A model generated the notes under the pieces. That model did no database searches. It was given only the letters and a program-made list of their open reading frames with translations, and was not told the DNA's origin. Positions 29,892-39,174 of a stretch of 64,000 nucleotides of DNA are shown one piece after another; positions within the stretch are counted from its first letter, which is position 1, and each line of letters starts with the position of its first letter. Source of the DNA: Mycoavidus cysteinexigens. Its GTDB lineage: Bacteria > Pseudomonadota > Gammaproteobacteria > Burkholderiales > Burkholderiaceae. The DNA lies in contig NZ_AP018150.1 of assembly GCF_003966915.1 (NCBI RefSeq), forward strand, positions 2,542,001 through 2,606,000, given 5' to 3'. The translations under genes were made by a program, and so were the position numbers.

Positions 29892-30980
29892 TCAGACCTT
29901 AGCTGCGGTATGCCGCACGCTTTGTCTGCTAATTGCGATACGGTAGTTTAGCATGATGAGCAACAACAAGAGTAATGCCGCACCGCCATTGTGCACGAGC
30001 GCCATCAGCAAAGGCCACTGCAATAGAATATTGGCTAAGCCAGTTAAACATTGCAATGCTACCAGCGCTAGCAAGCCATTCGCTAAAGTGAGCAACGCCT
30101 TAAATTGGCGCAAGCGCAAACCAAGCCCAAGCAACCAGACACTGACCACCCAAGCGAAATTGCGATGCGTCCAATGGATTGCTACTAGCGCATCTTGTGT
30201 AATAAAGTCCCCGGCTTTAGTTTGGCCTAACGCGCGCCATAGTTGAAAGCCTTGCGCAAAATCCATCGGCGGCAGCCAAGCACCATGGCAGGTCGGAAAG
30301 TCGGTACAAGCTAGCACCGCGTAATTCGCACTCACCCAACCGCCTAGCGCAATTTGCACCACAAGTAGCGCCAGCCCAATCCATACTGCCGGCTGCCAAC
30401 GGCTAGCCGCTGGTTCGGGGACAACCACTGGCATGCAGCTCAGCGCCAGCCTGGCCAGCGCGCCCAGTAACGTCAACCCCAGCAATAAATGAATCGTAAC
30501 AATGATCGGCTGTAATTTTAAAGTGACCGTCCAAGCGCCAAACGCGCCCTGTACGCAGATTAATATCAGTAATGCAACGGGCCACCAGGGCGATACTGGT
30601 AACGTTTTACGTTTGCACCACGCCACCACAACCTGCGCAATAATCAATACGCCCAGCGCCAACGCCAGATAGCGATGCATCATTTCAATCCAAGCCTTAG
30701 CCATGGTGACTGGGCCACTGGGTAAGGCAGCTTGCGCCGCTTGGATCGCTTGATGTGCAATAAATGGCGATGCTGCGCCATAGCAGCCCGGCCAATCAGG
30801 GCAGCCGAGGCCCGAATCTGTGAGACGCGTAAAGCTGCCAAATAACACTAGGTCAAAGGTGAGGATTGTCGTGACCCAGACCAATTTGCCGAATCGATCC
30901 GCACCGCTGCGTAGCCACACCCAAGCCAGCGGAATGAGCGCAATGCAAATGCCAATCAAGCTAAGCTGCAAAATAAACAC
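29892..30980 (-). CDS. ctaA: Heme A synthase (COX15/CtaA)
   Basis: The 362-residue integral membrane protein oxidises the C8 methyl of heme O to give heme A. Conserved parts are [20 protein letters not shown] near residue 48, [15 protein letters not shown] near 105 and the [12 protein letters not shown] heme-ligand helix near 272. The family's eight helices are visible. It precedes ctaB by four bases and follows the SCO-like gene by 19. Confidence 0.94.
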   Translation of the reverse strand: MFILQLSLIGICIALIPLAWVWLRSGADRFGKLVWVTTILTFDLVLFGSFTRLTDSGLGCPDWPGCYGAASPFIAHQAIQAAQAALPSGPVTMAKAWIEMMHRYLALALGVLIIAQVVVAWCKRKTLPVSPWWPVALLILICVQGAFGAWTVTLKLQPIIVTIHLLLGLTLLGALARLALSCMPVVVPEPAASRWQPAVWIGLALLVVQIALGGWVSANYAVLACTDFPTCHGAWLPPMDFAQGFQLWRALGQTKAGDFITQDALVAIHWTHRNFAWVVSVWLLGLGLRLRQFKALLTLANGLLALVALQCLTGLANILLQWPLLMALVHNGGAALLLLLLIMLNYRIAISRQSVRHTAAKV

Positions 30981-30999
30981 TTAGAGGCCCTAAAAAATT

Positions 31000-31590
31000 T
31001 CAACCAATGCTCGACCATTTCAACAATTTGCTGAGGTCTTTTTTGATTTTTCCGGGATTCGGATTGGGGGGGAAACGCATAATGAGATTACCGTTTGGAT
31101 CTACTAAATAAATATAGTCAGTGAGCTGCATACTGCCCTCAACCGGCAACCATTTGGCAAGAGCCATGGCATTGGCACTCAAAAAACGCATCTCGGGATA
31201 CGCTTGCTGCACGACCGGCGACACTGGAGCGCTGTCAGTGCGCAGCCAGACCGTTTCCACGCGCTCCCGCTCAATACCCTGCGCTACCCGTACTTGCCTC
31301 ATAAAATAGAGTTTCTTTACACAGTTTTCAGGGCATGCGCTCGCATCGACTGCAAGCAATAGCCATTTGCCTTTTAAAGTTTGCAAGGGAGTGACGTCAC
31401 CATTTTCTGTTTGCACCACTAAACTAGGCGGAATGGGTTGTGCTGGCTCAATTAATTTACCGTAATTCACCACGCCGCCAGCCGGCTTGAAAACATAATA
31501 AGAGAGGTAAGATGCAATGACTGGCGCCAAACAAACCAGCACCACTAGCAGCAACGTCTTCCGATGCGTGTTTTTGTTACTTGCATGCAT
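31000..31590 (-). CDS. SCO-like thioredoxin-fold membrane protein
   Basis: The 196-residue protein has one N-terminal membrane anchor (about 12-33, LLLVVLVCLAPVIASYLSYY) and a thioredoxin-like domain facing the periplasm. LKGKWLLLAVDASACPENC holds a CxxxC pair in the place of the SCO copper motif, and DYIYLVDPNGNLIMRF matches the strand that in SCO carries the copper-ligand His, but that His is missing. It sits between SURF1 and ctaA, as similar proteins do in Burkholderia. It probably assists oxidase assembly as a thiol or copper protein; the reaction is not established. Confidence 0.75.
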   Translation of the reverse strand: MHASNKNTHRKTLLLVVLVCLAPVIASYLSYYVFKPAGGVVNYGKLIEPAQPIPPSLVVQTENGDVTPLQTLKGKWLLLAVDASACPENCVKKLYFMRQVRVAQGIERERVETVWLRTDSAPVSPVVQQAYPEMRFLSANAMALAKWLPVEGSMQLTDYIYLVDPNGNLIMRFPPNPNPGKIKKDLSKLLKWSSIG

Positions 31591-31658
31591 GTTAAATACG
31601 GCTCGCGCCTGTGCTCCTAATTAATGATTTTGATTGACCGCGGCTCTAAAAATACAGG

Positions 31659-32369
31659 TTATTTCACCGCACTTAGCGCAGCGCGGCGTGCTGCATACAG
31701 GCCAGATAATAATATCGCGGCAGCGATTCCCCACCATTGGAGCATGTAACCATAGTTACGCTCCACTCCCGTTAAAATGTTCGGCCACGCACGCACCAGT
31801 TGGTCATCTATTTCGTTTGTCTGCCAGATAACAAAGGGCTGCAAAGGCAGTCCTGTCTCTAACTGATATGCCGCAAGATCCAAATTTTGCCGTATCCGCA
31901 AATGCGCGGCTGAACCGCCCGCGCCAAGTTCAAATGCCTGCCCCGGATCAGCGCGGGCAATTCCCTCTATTTCAACTTTATCCGTCGGTGTGGAATAGGG
32001 CGCAAGCACCGCGCGATCTTGCATATTACACGGTATCCAACCCCGGTTTACTAGAACATAAGTCCCCTCTTCCAACGCTAACGGCATCAGCACATGAAAG
32101 CCAGGGCGGGCATTGTAAGTTCGGTTATCCAGATACACGACGCGCTCGGGCATGAAACGCCCACGCGCCCGCACGCGATGATATTCGATTTCTTCGAGCG
32201 GTAACCGTGACGCACCGAGCGGGGTTGGCGTGCTATTCTGATAGCGCATCAGTTGGGCGGCAAGCGCTTCTTTCTGGTGCGCGCGGTCGCGCTGCCAAAA
32301 TCCTAAGCGCACCGCCAACGCAACCGCAATGAGTATCGCTAAGAACGGCCAAAAGCGAATTTTTAGCAT
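31659..32369 (-). CDS. SURF1 family cytochrome oxidase assembly protein
   Basis: The 236-residue protein has two membrane helices at the ends (about 6-24 and about 212-230) with a large periplasmic loop. The family marks are LGFWQRDRAHQKEAL near residue 22, RVRARGRFMPERVVYLDNRT, VLVNRGWIPC and RNYGYMLQWWGIAAAI near the end. SURF1 assists heme A insertion into subunit I. Position between ctaE and ctaA fits this role. Full length. Confidence 0.92.
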   Translation of the reverse strand: MLKIRFWPFLAILIAVALAVRLGFWQRDRAHQKEALAAQLMRYQNSTPTPLGASRLPLEEIEYHRVRARGRFMPERVVYLDNRTYNARPGFHVLMPLALEEGTYVLVNRGWIPCNMQDRAVLAPYSTPTDKVEIEGIARADPGQAFELGAGGSAAHLRIRQNLDLAAYQLETGLPLQPFVIWQTNEIDDQLVRAWPNILTGVERNYGYMLQWWGIAAAILLSGLYAARRAALSAVK

Positions 32370-32461
32370 CGCTATTTGACCGCGCAGGAGAGAATTGTTA
32401 ATGCGATAATAGCCAAGCTTACGCTGCTTTTTTGAAATTTTGCTGATTTATTTCTACCCAT

Positions 32462-32671
32462 ATGTCTGTTCTTATTGCCCTTGCTTTTCTCCTAATTGGC
32501 GCGAGCCTAATCTGCGCATTGTATTTTATGATGCACGACCGCGGCACCACGAAGCGCATGGTATATTCACTGATGGCCCGCGTTGGGCTCTCAATTGGGC
32601 TTTTCTTATTCATCTTATTTGCCTATTGGATGGGATGGATTCAAAGCACCGGTATTCCTTATAGCAATTAA
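32462..32671 (+). CDS. Twin transmembrane protein (DUF2909)
   Basis: The 69-residue protein consists of two membrane helices: about 3-22 (VLIALAFLLIGASLICALYF) and about 44-60 (IGLFLFILFAYWMGWI), joined by a short basic loop MHDRGTTKRM. It resembles the DUF2909 twin-helix proteins found next to cytochrome oxidase genes of betaproteobacteria; the role is unknown, perhaps in oxidase assembly. It lies on the strand opposite to the oxidase genes, divergent from SURF1 and convergent with ctaE. Confidence 0.85.
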   Translation: MSVLIALAFLLIGASLICALYFMMHDRGTTKRMVYSLMARVGLSIGLFLFILFAYWMGWIQSTGIPYSN

Positions 32672-32736
32672 AGAAAACCTCGCAGCGCCTAAAATACCCT
32701 CCCGTCTTCTAAGCGCTTCGAAATCATCCAAAACGT

Positions 32737-33594
32737 CTAAAGCCAATACACCACAATGTATAAGCCAAGCCAGACCACATCCACAAAATGCCAATACCAA
32801 GCCGCCCCTTCAAAAGCAAAGTGATGCTCTGCGCTAAAATGCCCACGGATTAGGCGCGCCAGCACGACACTCAGCATCAGTGTCCCCATCAGCACATGGA
32901 AGCCATGAAAACCCGTGAGCAGAAAAAAGGTCGAGCCGTACATACCGGAGCTCAGCTTAAGGTTCAGCTCACGGTAAGCATGAACATACTCGTAGCCCTG
33001 CATAAATAGAAAAATCACACCCAGCAACACCGTTGCGGCCAGCCAAATAATCGCTGGTTTACGATGATCATCCCGTAATGCATGGTGCGCAACGGTTAAC
33101 GTAGCGCCTGAGGTCAGCAGCAAAGCCGTGTTGATGGTAGGGATTGGCCACGCTGTCATGGCTTTAAAATGCGGCACTAAGTCGGCCGGCCCAACATTCG
33201 GCCAGGCCGCCATGAAATCCGGCCACAACACCCTATGATTGAGATCGCCAAGCAGCGGGCTAGCAAATGAGCGAGCGTAAAATAGCGCCCCAAAGAACGC
33301 GGCAAAAAACATGACTTCGGAAAAAATGAACCAACTCATGCTCCAGCGATAGGAAATATCAATGCGCTTGCCGTACTTTCCCTCTTCAGATTCAGTAATT
33401 GAATCGCCAAACCAGCGCCACAATACAAACAACAACCAAGCCAAACTGACGGCAAAAGCAAAAGCCCCCCAGCCTTGATCGTTAAGCCAGGCTGTTAGCG
33501 AAAGCATCATGCCAAGCAAACCTAACGCCGCCAAAATGGGGTGCTGCGATGGACTCGGCACAAAATAATAAGGTTTTTGATCTTGACTACTCAT
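32737..33594 (-). CDS. ctaE: Cytochrome c oxidase subunit III
   Basis: The 285-residue protein has seven hydrophobic segments and the family motifs YYFVPSPSQHPILAALG at the start, FIFSEVMFFAAFFGALFYAR near 95, and the C-terminal HHFAFEGAAWYWHFVDVVWL. It stabilises subunit I and the proton-uptake path. It follows ctaD by only 92 bases, where ctaG normally lies in related genomes. The start ATG gives MSSQDQKPYY. Confidence 0.96.
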   Translation of the reverse strand: MSSQDQKPYYFVPSPSQHPILAALGLLGMMLSLTAWLNDQGWGAFAFAVSLAWLLFVLWRWFGDSITESEEGKYGKRIDISYRWSMSWFIFSEVMFFAAFFGALFYARSFASPLLGDLNHRVLWPDFMAAWPNVGPADLVPHFKAMTAWPIPTINTALLLTSGATLTVAHHALRDDHRKPAIIWLAATVLLGVIFLFMQGYEYVHAYRELNLKLSSGMYGSTFFLLTGFHGFHVLMGTLMLSVVLARLIRGHFSAEHHFAFEGAAWYWHFVDVVWLGLYIVVYWL

Positions 33595-33686
33595 CGTTGT
33601 AGTTCCATTTCAAGCGTCTATTTGGCTATTTCCGTGGTTTTTGTTCTGGGATAAAACTCATCCATTCAATTGGATGAGCCATACCA
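33595..33686 (-). other. Short gap where ctaG (Cox11) is expected
   Basis: In many Betaproteobacteria a small assembly gene, ctaG (Cox11, CuB insertion) and a DUF2970 gene stand between ctaD and ctaE. Here only 92 bases separate the two. The minus strand contains one tiny frame of 18 codons (33682-33626, MAHPIEWMSFIPEQKPRK) that I cannot assign and that is not a Cox11 remnant by eye. Confidence 0.7.
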
Positions 33687-35282
33687 TTATTTAACCTCTG
33701 GAGGGGTTTCAAAAGTATGAAAAGGCGCGGGGCTAGGGATCGTCCATTCGAGTCCTTGAGCGCCTTCCCATGGTTTAGCTGGGGCCGGTGCGCAACGTTT
33801 GCCAAAATACGTCGGCAAAGCGACCCAAAACAAAAAGTACACCTGCATTAAACCGAAACCAAATGCGCCAATCGTCGCTAGCTGGTTATAGTCGGTAAAT
33901 TGCGCGGAGTAATCAACCACGCGACGCGGCATCCCAGATAAGCCCAGAAAGTGCATCGGGAAGAAGGTTATATTAAACGAAATCAAAGATCCCCAAAAAT
34001 GAATTCGGCCGCGGACTTCGTTATACATGTAACCGGTCCATTTTGGCGCCCAATAATACCAACCTGCATAAAGCGAAAATAGCGAGCCCGCAACCAACAC
34101 ATAATGGAAATGCGCAACCACATAATACGTCCCGTGCGCCGCCACATTCAGCGGGGCCATCGCCAGAATCAAGCCGGAAAAGCCACCGATTGTAAAGACC
34201 AGCAAAAAGCCTATGGCGAATAACATTGGCGTTTCGAAAGTGAGCGCGCCGCGCCACATGGTCGCAACCCAATTGAATACTTTAACTCCGGTTGGCACCG
34301 CAATCAGCATCGTTGCATACATGAAAAAAAGCTGACCGCTCACCACCATGCCCGTGACAAACATGTGGTGCGCCCACACCATGAAAGACAAGATAGCGAT
34401 TGACGCCGTGGCGTAAACCATCGAATGGTAACCAAACAAGGGTTTGCGCGAGAAAGCCGGAATCACCTGCGAGATCATGCCAAAAGCCGGCAAAATCATA
34501 ATATAGACTTCAGGATGGCCGAAGAACCAAAAAATATGTTGATATAAGACGGGGTCTCCGCCGCCTGCCGCATTAAAAAACGAGGTGCCGAAATGGCGGT
34601 CGAACAGCAGCATCGTCACAGCGCCCGCCAATACTGGCATTACGGCAATCAGCAAATAAGCCGTAATCAGCCAAGTCCAAGCAAACATTGGCATTTTCAT
34701 CAGCGTCATGCCAGGCGCGCGCATATTCAAGATGGTCACCACAATATTAATTGCGCCCATAATTGAAGAAGCGCCCATAATATGCACAGCAAAGATAGCC
34801 AAATCCATGCCTGGCCCCATTTGCACTGAAAGCGGCGCATATAATGTCCAACCCGCCGCCGTCGCGCCCCCTGGCACAAAAAATGAGGCGGTCAAGAGCA
34901 ACGCAGCTGGAGGCAGTAACCAGAAGCTGAAGTTATTCATGCGCGCGAATGCCATATCCGATGCCCCAATTTGCAAAGGCAGCATCCAATTAGCAAACCC
35001 CACAAATGCTGGCATGATTGCGCCAAACACCATGACGATACCGTGCATCGTGGTGAGCTGATTGAAAAATTCAGGGCGCATAATTTGCAAGCCGGGCTCA
35101 AACAGCTCCGCCCGGATCAACAGCGCCAGCACGCCGCCAGACAAAAACATGACGAACGAAAACAGCAAATACAAAGTACCAATATCTTTATGGTTCGTCG
35201 CGAGTAACCAGCGCCGCCATCCAGATGGACGTTCATGCGTATGATCGTGCTGCGCTGCCTGGTCGTGTCCGATCGTGGTCAT
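33687..35282 (-). CDS. ctaD: Cytochrome c oxidase subunit I
   Basis: The 531-residue heme-copper subunit reduces oxygen to water. Twelve hydrophobic helices are visible. Ligands and channels: FGHPEVYIMILPAFG (CuB His and the cross-linked Tyr, about 253), WAHHMF (two further CuB His residues, about 302), and VVAHFHYVL (heme a3 and heme a His, about 388). TMHGIVMVFGAIMPAFVGF holds another heme His. The Glu of the D-channel, usual in A1-type enzymes, lies within FGHPEVY. It follows ctaC by 35 bases. Confidence 0.97.
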   Translation of the reverse strand: MTTIGHDQAAQHDHTHERPSGWRRWLLATNHKDIGTLYLLFSFVMFLSGGVLALLIRAELFEPGLQIMRPEFFNQLTTMHGIVMVFGAIMPAFVGFANWMLPLQIGASDMAFARMNNFSFWLLPPAALLLTASFFVPGGATAAGWTLYAPLSVQMGPGMDLAIFAVHIMGASSIMGAINIVVTILNMRAPGMTLMKMPMFAWTWLITAYLLIAVMPVLAGAVTMLLFDRHFGTSFFNAAGGGDPVLYQHIFWFFGHPEVYIMILPAFGMISQVIPAFSRKPLFGYHSMVYATASIAILSFMVWAHHMFVTGMVVSGQLFFMYATMLIAVPTGVKVFNWVATMWRGALTFETPMLFAIGFLLVFTIGGFSGLILAMAPLNVAAHGTYYVVAHFHYVLVAGSLFSLYAGWYYWAPKWTGYMYNEVRGRIHFWGSLISFNITFFPMHFLGLSGMPRRVVDYSAQFTDYNQLATIGAFGFGLMQVYFLFWVALPTYFGKRCAPAPAKPWEGAQGLEWTIPSPAPFHTFETPPEVK

Positions 35283-35317
35283 AAAATTTCCTTATTTGTT
35301 TGGTTTGACGGGACAGA

Positions 35318-36598
35318 TTATGCGGCTGAATCTGAGGTGAGCGTTTGACTTAGCCGTGGCGTTTTATCTACTGCTGCGGCTGCTTTGCGAGCTGCGCCAG
35401 ACTTTTCATTAGGCGCGCCTTGCGCTTGGCTAGCAGCGCTGTTTAACGCTTGATTGCGTGCCACCGCAACTTGTCGCGGTTGGACTAGGTCTCCCGTGTG
35501 ATTGCTCCACGCATTACGCTGGTAGGTCACAACCGCGGCAAGATCAATGTCATTCAGCGTAGTAGCCCACGGCGGCATTTGTGCTTTGCCCTGCAGCACC
35601 AGATTCAAATGACTTCCTAATGGACCATTGGTCACCGGACCGCCATCAAGCGCTGGAAACGGGCCGATACCTTTGCCGTTCGCATGGTGGCAAACGGCGC
35701 AATGTGCGGCATAAATTTGTTCGCCGCGCACTTTAAGTTCGCTCATCGTCCAAGTTTTCTCCAGCTCGGCGCCGATTGGCGTGTTTTTTACCCGCTCCGC
35801 CACCCACTGCGCGTAATCCTGCTCGGATAAAACTTTGACCACCACCGGCATATAGGCGTGATCTTTGCCGCATAACTCAGTGCAAAAACCACGATAAGTC
35901 CCTACTTTTTCAGCTTTAAACCATGTATCGCGCACAAAACCAGGAATCGCATCCTGTTTTACGCCAAAAGCTGGCACCGACCAGGAATGCACCACATCGT
36001 TCGCGGTCGTAATAATGCGAATCTTTTTATTCACTGGCACTACTAGCGGGTGATCGACTTCCTGTAAATATGTATCGGAAATCGGCTGCCGCCCATTTAT
36101 TTGATCGCGCGGCGTGGTAATCGTGGATAAAAAACCAATTCCCGCGCCTGGGCCATTGATATAGTCGTAACCCCATTTCCATTGATAGCCCGTGACTTTT
36201 ACAGTGACATCGGCATTGCTAGTGTCTTTCATCGCAATCACCATTTTTGTCGCTGGCCATGCCATTAAGATTACGATCAAAAATGGCACCACGGTCCAAA
36301 TAATTTCAACTGTGGTGCTTTCATGAAAATGCGCCGGCTGATGCCCTTTAGACTTACGGTGAGCAAAGATCGAATAAAACATCACACCGAAGACACCGAC
36401 TAGAATCACTAGACAGATAATCAGCATCATCGTGTGCAATCCGTATAGCCCTTCAGCTATCTTGGTCACAGGCGTTTGAAAGTTAAGCCCGTTGACCACT
36501 GGGCCGCCAGGCATATCATTCACCGCATGGGCCACGTTCGCTAGCAACAAGCCACTACCTGCTAGCGCCCCTATTAGGATTCGCTTAATCGTTTTCAT
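35318..36598 (-). CDS. ctaC: Cytochrome c oxidase subunit II with fused cytochrome c domain
   Basis: The 426-residue periplasmic-facing subunit begins with a signal peptide (cleavage after AHA-VND), two membrane helices, the CuA cupredoxin domain with CTELCGKDHAYM (about 237-248), and a C-terminal cytochrome c domain with C-AV-CH (about 298-302) and axial Met in QMPPW. It accepts electrons from cytochrome c. The fused heme domain is normal for Burkholderiaceae. I start at the ATG giving MKTIKRILIG because it yields a compact signal peptide; an in-frame start 12 codons upstream is less likely. Confidence 0.95.
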   Translation of the reverse strand: MKTIKRILIGALAGSGLLLANVAHAVNDMPGGPVVNGLNFQTPVTKIAEGLYGLHTMMLIICLVILVGVFGVMFYSIFAHRKSKGHQPAHFHESTTVEIIWTVVPFLIVILMAWPATKMVIAMKDTSNADVTVKVTGYQWKWGYDYINGPGAGIGFLSTITTPRDQINGRQPISDTYLQEVDHPLVVPVNKKIRIITTANDVVHSWSVPAFGVKQDAIPGFVRDTWFKAEKVGTYRGFCTELCGKDHAYMPVVVKVLSEQDYAQWVAERVKNTPIGAELEKTWTMSELKVRGEQIYAAHCAVCHHANGKGIGPFPALDGGPVTNGPLGSHLNLVLQGKAQMPPWATTLNDIDLAAVVTYQRNAWSNHTGDLVQPRQVAVARNQALNSAASQAQGAPNEKSGAARKAAAAVDKTPRLSQTLTSDSAA

Positions 36599-36662
36599 TG
36601 GCGTTTTTATCTGAGATCTATGCATCAGGCGCATGACGCCTTCTTCATTTTAAAATCGAATC

Positions 36663-36686
36663 AAACGGAACATTATAATTCCGTTT
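36663..36686 (-). terminator. Hairpin after the methyltransferase gene
   Basis: AAACGGAA (36663-36670) and TTCCGTTT (36679-36686) form a perfect eight-base stem with an eight-base loop. On the minus strand it directly follows the methyltransferase stop, and TTT continues after it. The loop contains a minus-strand TATAAT about 75 bases before ctaC, so a ctaC promoter could lie at the same spot. Confidence 0.5.
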
Positions 36687-36688
36687 TC

Positions 36689-37675
36689 CTACTTTTGCTT
36701 TGTCGCTTTAGTAATTTCATCAGGACGCACTATCGCATAGCCTTCCGCAGTGGTTCTCTCAGCCACTTTCCAGGCATGGCCATAAATAATTTCAAAGGTG
36801 AGTGGAATTTTGCCATCAGCGCGCCGCTGCGCCTCTAGCCCCCCTACCAACTCTTGTTGCAAGCGACGACTGGTTAACCCCAGCGGGCGCCGCTCCCCCG
36901 TAAACGGATAAGCCCCCCAGCGCCGCACATCATTTAATAAAGCTGCCGGCGAGGGATAAGTAATCGTGAGTTTTTCCATCTCCATCACAGGTATTTCGAA
37001 GCCACTCGCCGCCAGCATATCGCCAAAGTCATGCATATCCGTGAAATCAAGCACGCGCGCCTGCGGCGTTTGCGCATCCGCATGCCGCCAGGCGGCGCGT
37101 AACTCACACAGTGAATCAGGCCCTAGCAAACTAAACATTAAAAGGCCACCCGTTTTTAGGACACGCCGCCATTCCGGTAAAACTTGATCGGGTCGAGTAT
37201 GCCAATGCAACGCCAGATTTGACCAAAATAAATCAAAGGTATTGGCGGCAAAAGGAAGATTTGCAAAATCGGCTTGCACGGTCTGCCGCGGGCGTGGCTG
37301 AAAAACCTTTCTTAATTGGCTGATAAAAGGACGGTTAAAATTCACCGTCCGATATAAAGTATCCGCTATACGCCCACGCCAACCCAGCCGCGGCGCGCCA
37401 GTGGCGGCCAAGGCCCGCACCAACATCTGATGGGAGACGTCCAGCCCATATATTTGCGCAGACTCAAACCGCGCTTGCAGCGCCAGCAAATCATCGCCCA
37501 GCCCGCAGCCGGCGTCTAATATGCGCTGCGGCATCAATTTCACGCACTTAAGGCGCTCATGCATACGCTGCGCGACCTCGCGTGGCAAGAAATGCACTGC
37601 AGCAAAAGCGTCTGCGCGCCGATCGAAAATTTGTTGCAAACGCTGAAGATTGACAGCAGGCTGAGAAGAGTCCAC
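36689..37675 (-). CDS. SAM-dependent methyltransferase, BioC-like
   Basis: The 328-residue class I methyltransferase has motif I ILDAGCGLGDD (52-62), QADFANLPFAANTFDLFWSN (motifs II/III region near 145) and EWRRVLKTGGLLMFSLLGPD (motif post-III). The layout resembles BioC, which methylates malonyl-ACP at the start of biotin synthesis, but no other bio gene is near and the C-terminal part is longer. I therefore keep a general call. It is divergent from comF and upstream of ctaC. Confidence 0.8.
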   Translation of the reverse strand: MDSSQPAVNLQRLQQIFDRRADAFAAVHFLPREVAQRMHERLKCVKLMPQRILDAGCGLGDDLLALQARFESAQIYGLDVSHQMLVRALAATGAPRLGWRGRIADTLYRTVNFNRPFISQLRKVFQPRPRQTVQADFANLPFAANTFDLFWSNLALHWHTRPDQVLPEWRRVLKTGGLLMFSLLGPDSLCELRAAWRHADAQTPQARVLDFTDMHDFGDMLAASGFEIPVMEMEKLTITYPSPAALLNDVRRWGAYPFTGERRPLGLTSRRLQQELVGGLEAQRRADGKIPLTFEIIYGHAWKVAERTTAEGYAIVRPDEITKATKQK

Positions 37676-37787
37676 GGCTGAAACAAAGATGACTGTAAGT
37701 AAATTAAGAATTGTGAGTATACTTGCCTACTTAAGGAACCAGGCTTAAAGATTCAAAAATTAAGGTAAATTTCCTTGCGTCTTGCTT

Positions 37788-38579
37788 ATGACGTCCCCAT
37801 TTTTGACGGTTACCGCATTTGCCCAGCATACGTTCAATCGATGCAAAGCATTCATGCATCTCGCGCTACCGTGCCGTTGCGCACTCTGCGGTAGTTTATC
37901 GCCGCACGCTCTCTGCAACGGCTGTGACAACGCTTATTGGCAAACTCATGATGACCGTTGCATGCGTTGCGCATTGCCGTTGCAGTCCGACCACGCTGGC
38001 CCCAATCACCCCCCTTCTCGGCTCTGTAGTCACTGTATTGTTGCGCCACCGGCCTTTGATGCAACGCTCGCGCTCACTCACTATGCTGCCCCTCTTGATC
38101 AGCTTGCACTCGCATTAAAATTTAATGCACAACTCACCATCGCCGCAATTTTTGCCGAACGTCTCGCGCGCTTAGTGCAACAAACCTACGCTCATGACAA
38201 ACTGAGTTATCCCAGTCTAATTCTGCCCGTACCGCTTTCCGCGGGTCGACTTGCAACGCGCGGCTACAATCAAGCCTGGGAGATTGCCCGCCCCTTGGCT
38301 CGGATCCTCCAAATTCCAGCGCAAGCCAGATGGGTTAAGCGCGTACTTGATACGCCACCGCAAACCCAGCTCAGTCATCTCCAAGCAAGACAACGCAATA
38401 TGCGCGGCGCATTCATGGCCGCAATGAATACGCAACAATTAGCCAGCGTACGCGGCCAACATATTGCTCTGGTGGATGATGTCATGACTTCTGGCGCAAC
38501 GCTGGCAGCCGTCGCTCGTATATTAAAAAACGCCGGCGCAGCGCGCGTTACCAATTGGGTCGCACTACGCACGCCATAA
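37788..38579 (+). CDS. comF: ComF family protein (phosphoribosyltransferase-like)
   Basis: The 263-residue protein has an N-terminal zinc finger with CRCALCGSL, LCNGCDNAYW, CMRCALPL and LCSHCIV, followed by a PRTase domain with the PRPP loop LVDDVMTSGATLAAV at about residue 228. ComF proteins take part in DNA uptake and recombination in competent bacteria. I start at the first ATG (MTSPFLTV); the frame opens two codons earlier at a TTG. Adjacent to trmL, as in related genomes. Confidence 0.88.
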   Translation: MTSPFLTVTAFAQHTFNRCKAFMHLALPCRCALCGSLSPHALCNGCDNAYWQTHDDRCMRCALPLQSDHAGPNHPPSRLCSHCIVAPPAFDATLALTHYAAPLDQLALALKFNAQLTIAAIFAERLARLVQQTYAHDKLSYPSLILPVPLSAGRLATRGYNQAWEIARPLARILQIPAQARWVKRVLDTPPQTQLSHLQARQRNMRGAFMAAMNTQQLASVRGQHIALVDDVMTSGATLAAVARILKNAGAARVTNWVALRTP

Positions 38580-38655
38580 ATTTGCTGCTGTGTTGGGTGA
38601 AGTCGCTCTGCCAGGCTATAATCTGCGCGCTATACACCGCTGAGCTGTCCTTTTT

Positions 38656-39126
38656 ATGTTTAACGTTGTTCTGGTCGAACCCGAAATCCCGTCTAATACA
38701 GGCAATATCATCCGCTTATGCGCGAATGCCGGCGCTCAACTTCATTTGATTGAGCCGCTTGGCTTTAAGCTTAACGATGCCAAAATGCGCCGCGCTGGAC
38801 TGGATTATCATGAATTTGTCTCAATGCGGGTACATCGCAGTTGGCAAGATTTTATCAGTCATGAGACTGTCCACGCCGCGCGTATGTTCGCATTCACTAC
38901 GCGGGGCGCCAGCCAGTTACACCACCACACCTTTGCTCAAGATGACTGGTTTATCTTTGGTCCGGAAACGCGAGGACTCAGCACCGAGCTACTGGCGCAA
39001 TTCAAACCGGAGCAACGCGTACGGTTACCGATGAGACCTGGCAATCGGAGCCTTAATTTATCAAATGCAGTGGCCATTACGGTTTTCGAAGCTTGGCGAC
39101 AGCAAGACTTTGCCGGCGGCGTGTAA
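38656..39126 (+). CDS. trmL: tRNA (cytidine(34)-2'-O)-methyltransferase
   Basis: The 156-residue SPOUT enzyme methylates the wobble ribose of tRNA-Leu species. Family motifs are FNVVLVEPEIPSNTGNIIRL at the start, FGPETRGLS (about 99-107) and the knot segment MRPGNRSLNLSNAVAIT (about 120-136). Length is standard for the minimal SPOUT class. It follows comF by 76 bases. Confidence 0.95.
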   Translation: MFNVVLVEPEIPSNTGNIIRLCANAGAQLHLIEPLGFKLNDAKMRRAGLDYHEFVSMRVHRSWQDFISHETVHAARMFAFTTRGASQLHHHTFAQDDWFIFGPETRGLSTELLAQFKPEQRVRLPMRPGNRSLNLSNAVAITVFEAWRQQDFAGGV

Positions 39127-39174
39127 GCGCCACTACCACACACGCGCCAAAAAAACCTCAATCAAGCTGAAATA

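Noticed and set aside
33626-33682. An 18-codon frame between ctaD and ctaE as a remnant of ctaG
   Set aside because: The peptide does not resemble Cox11 or the small assembly protein closely enough, so it is recorded only within the gap entry.
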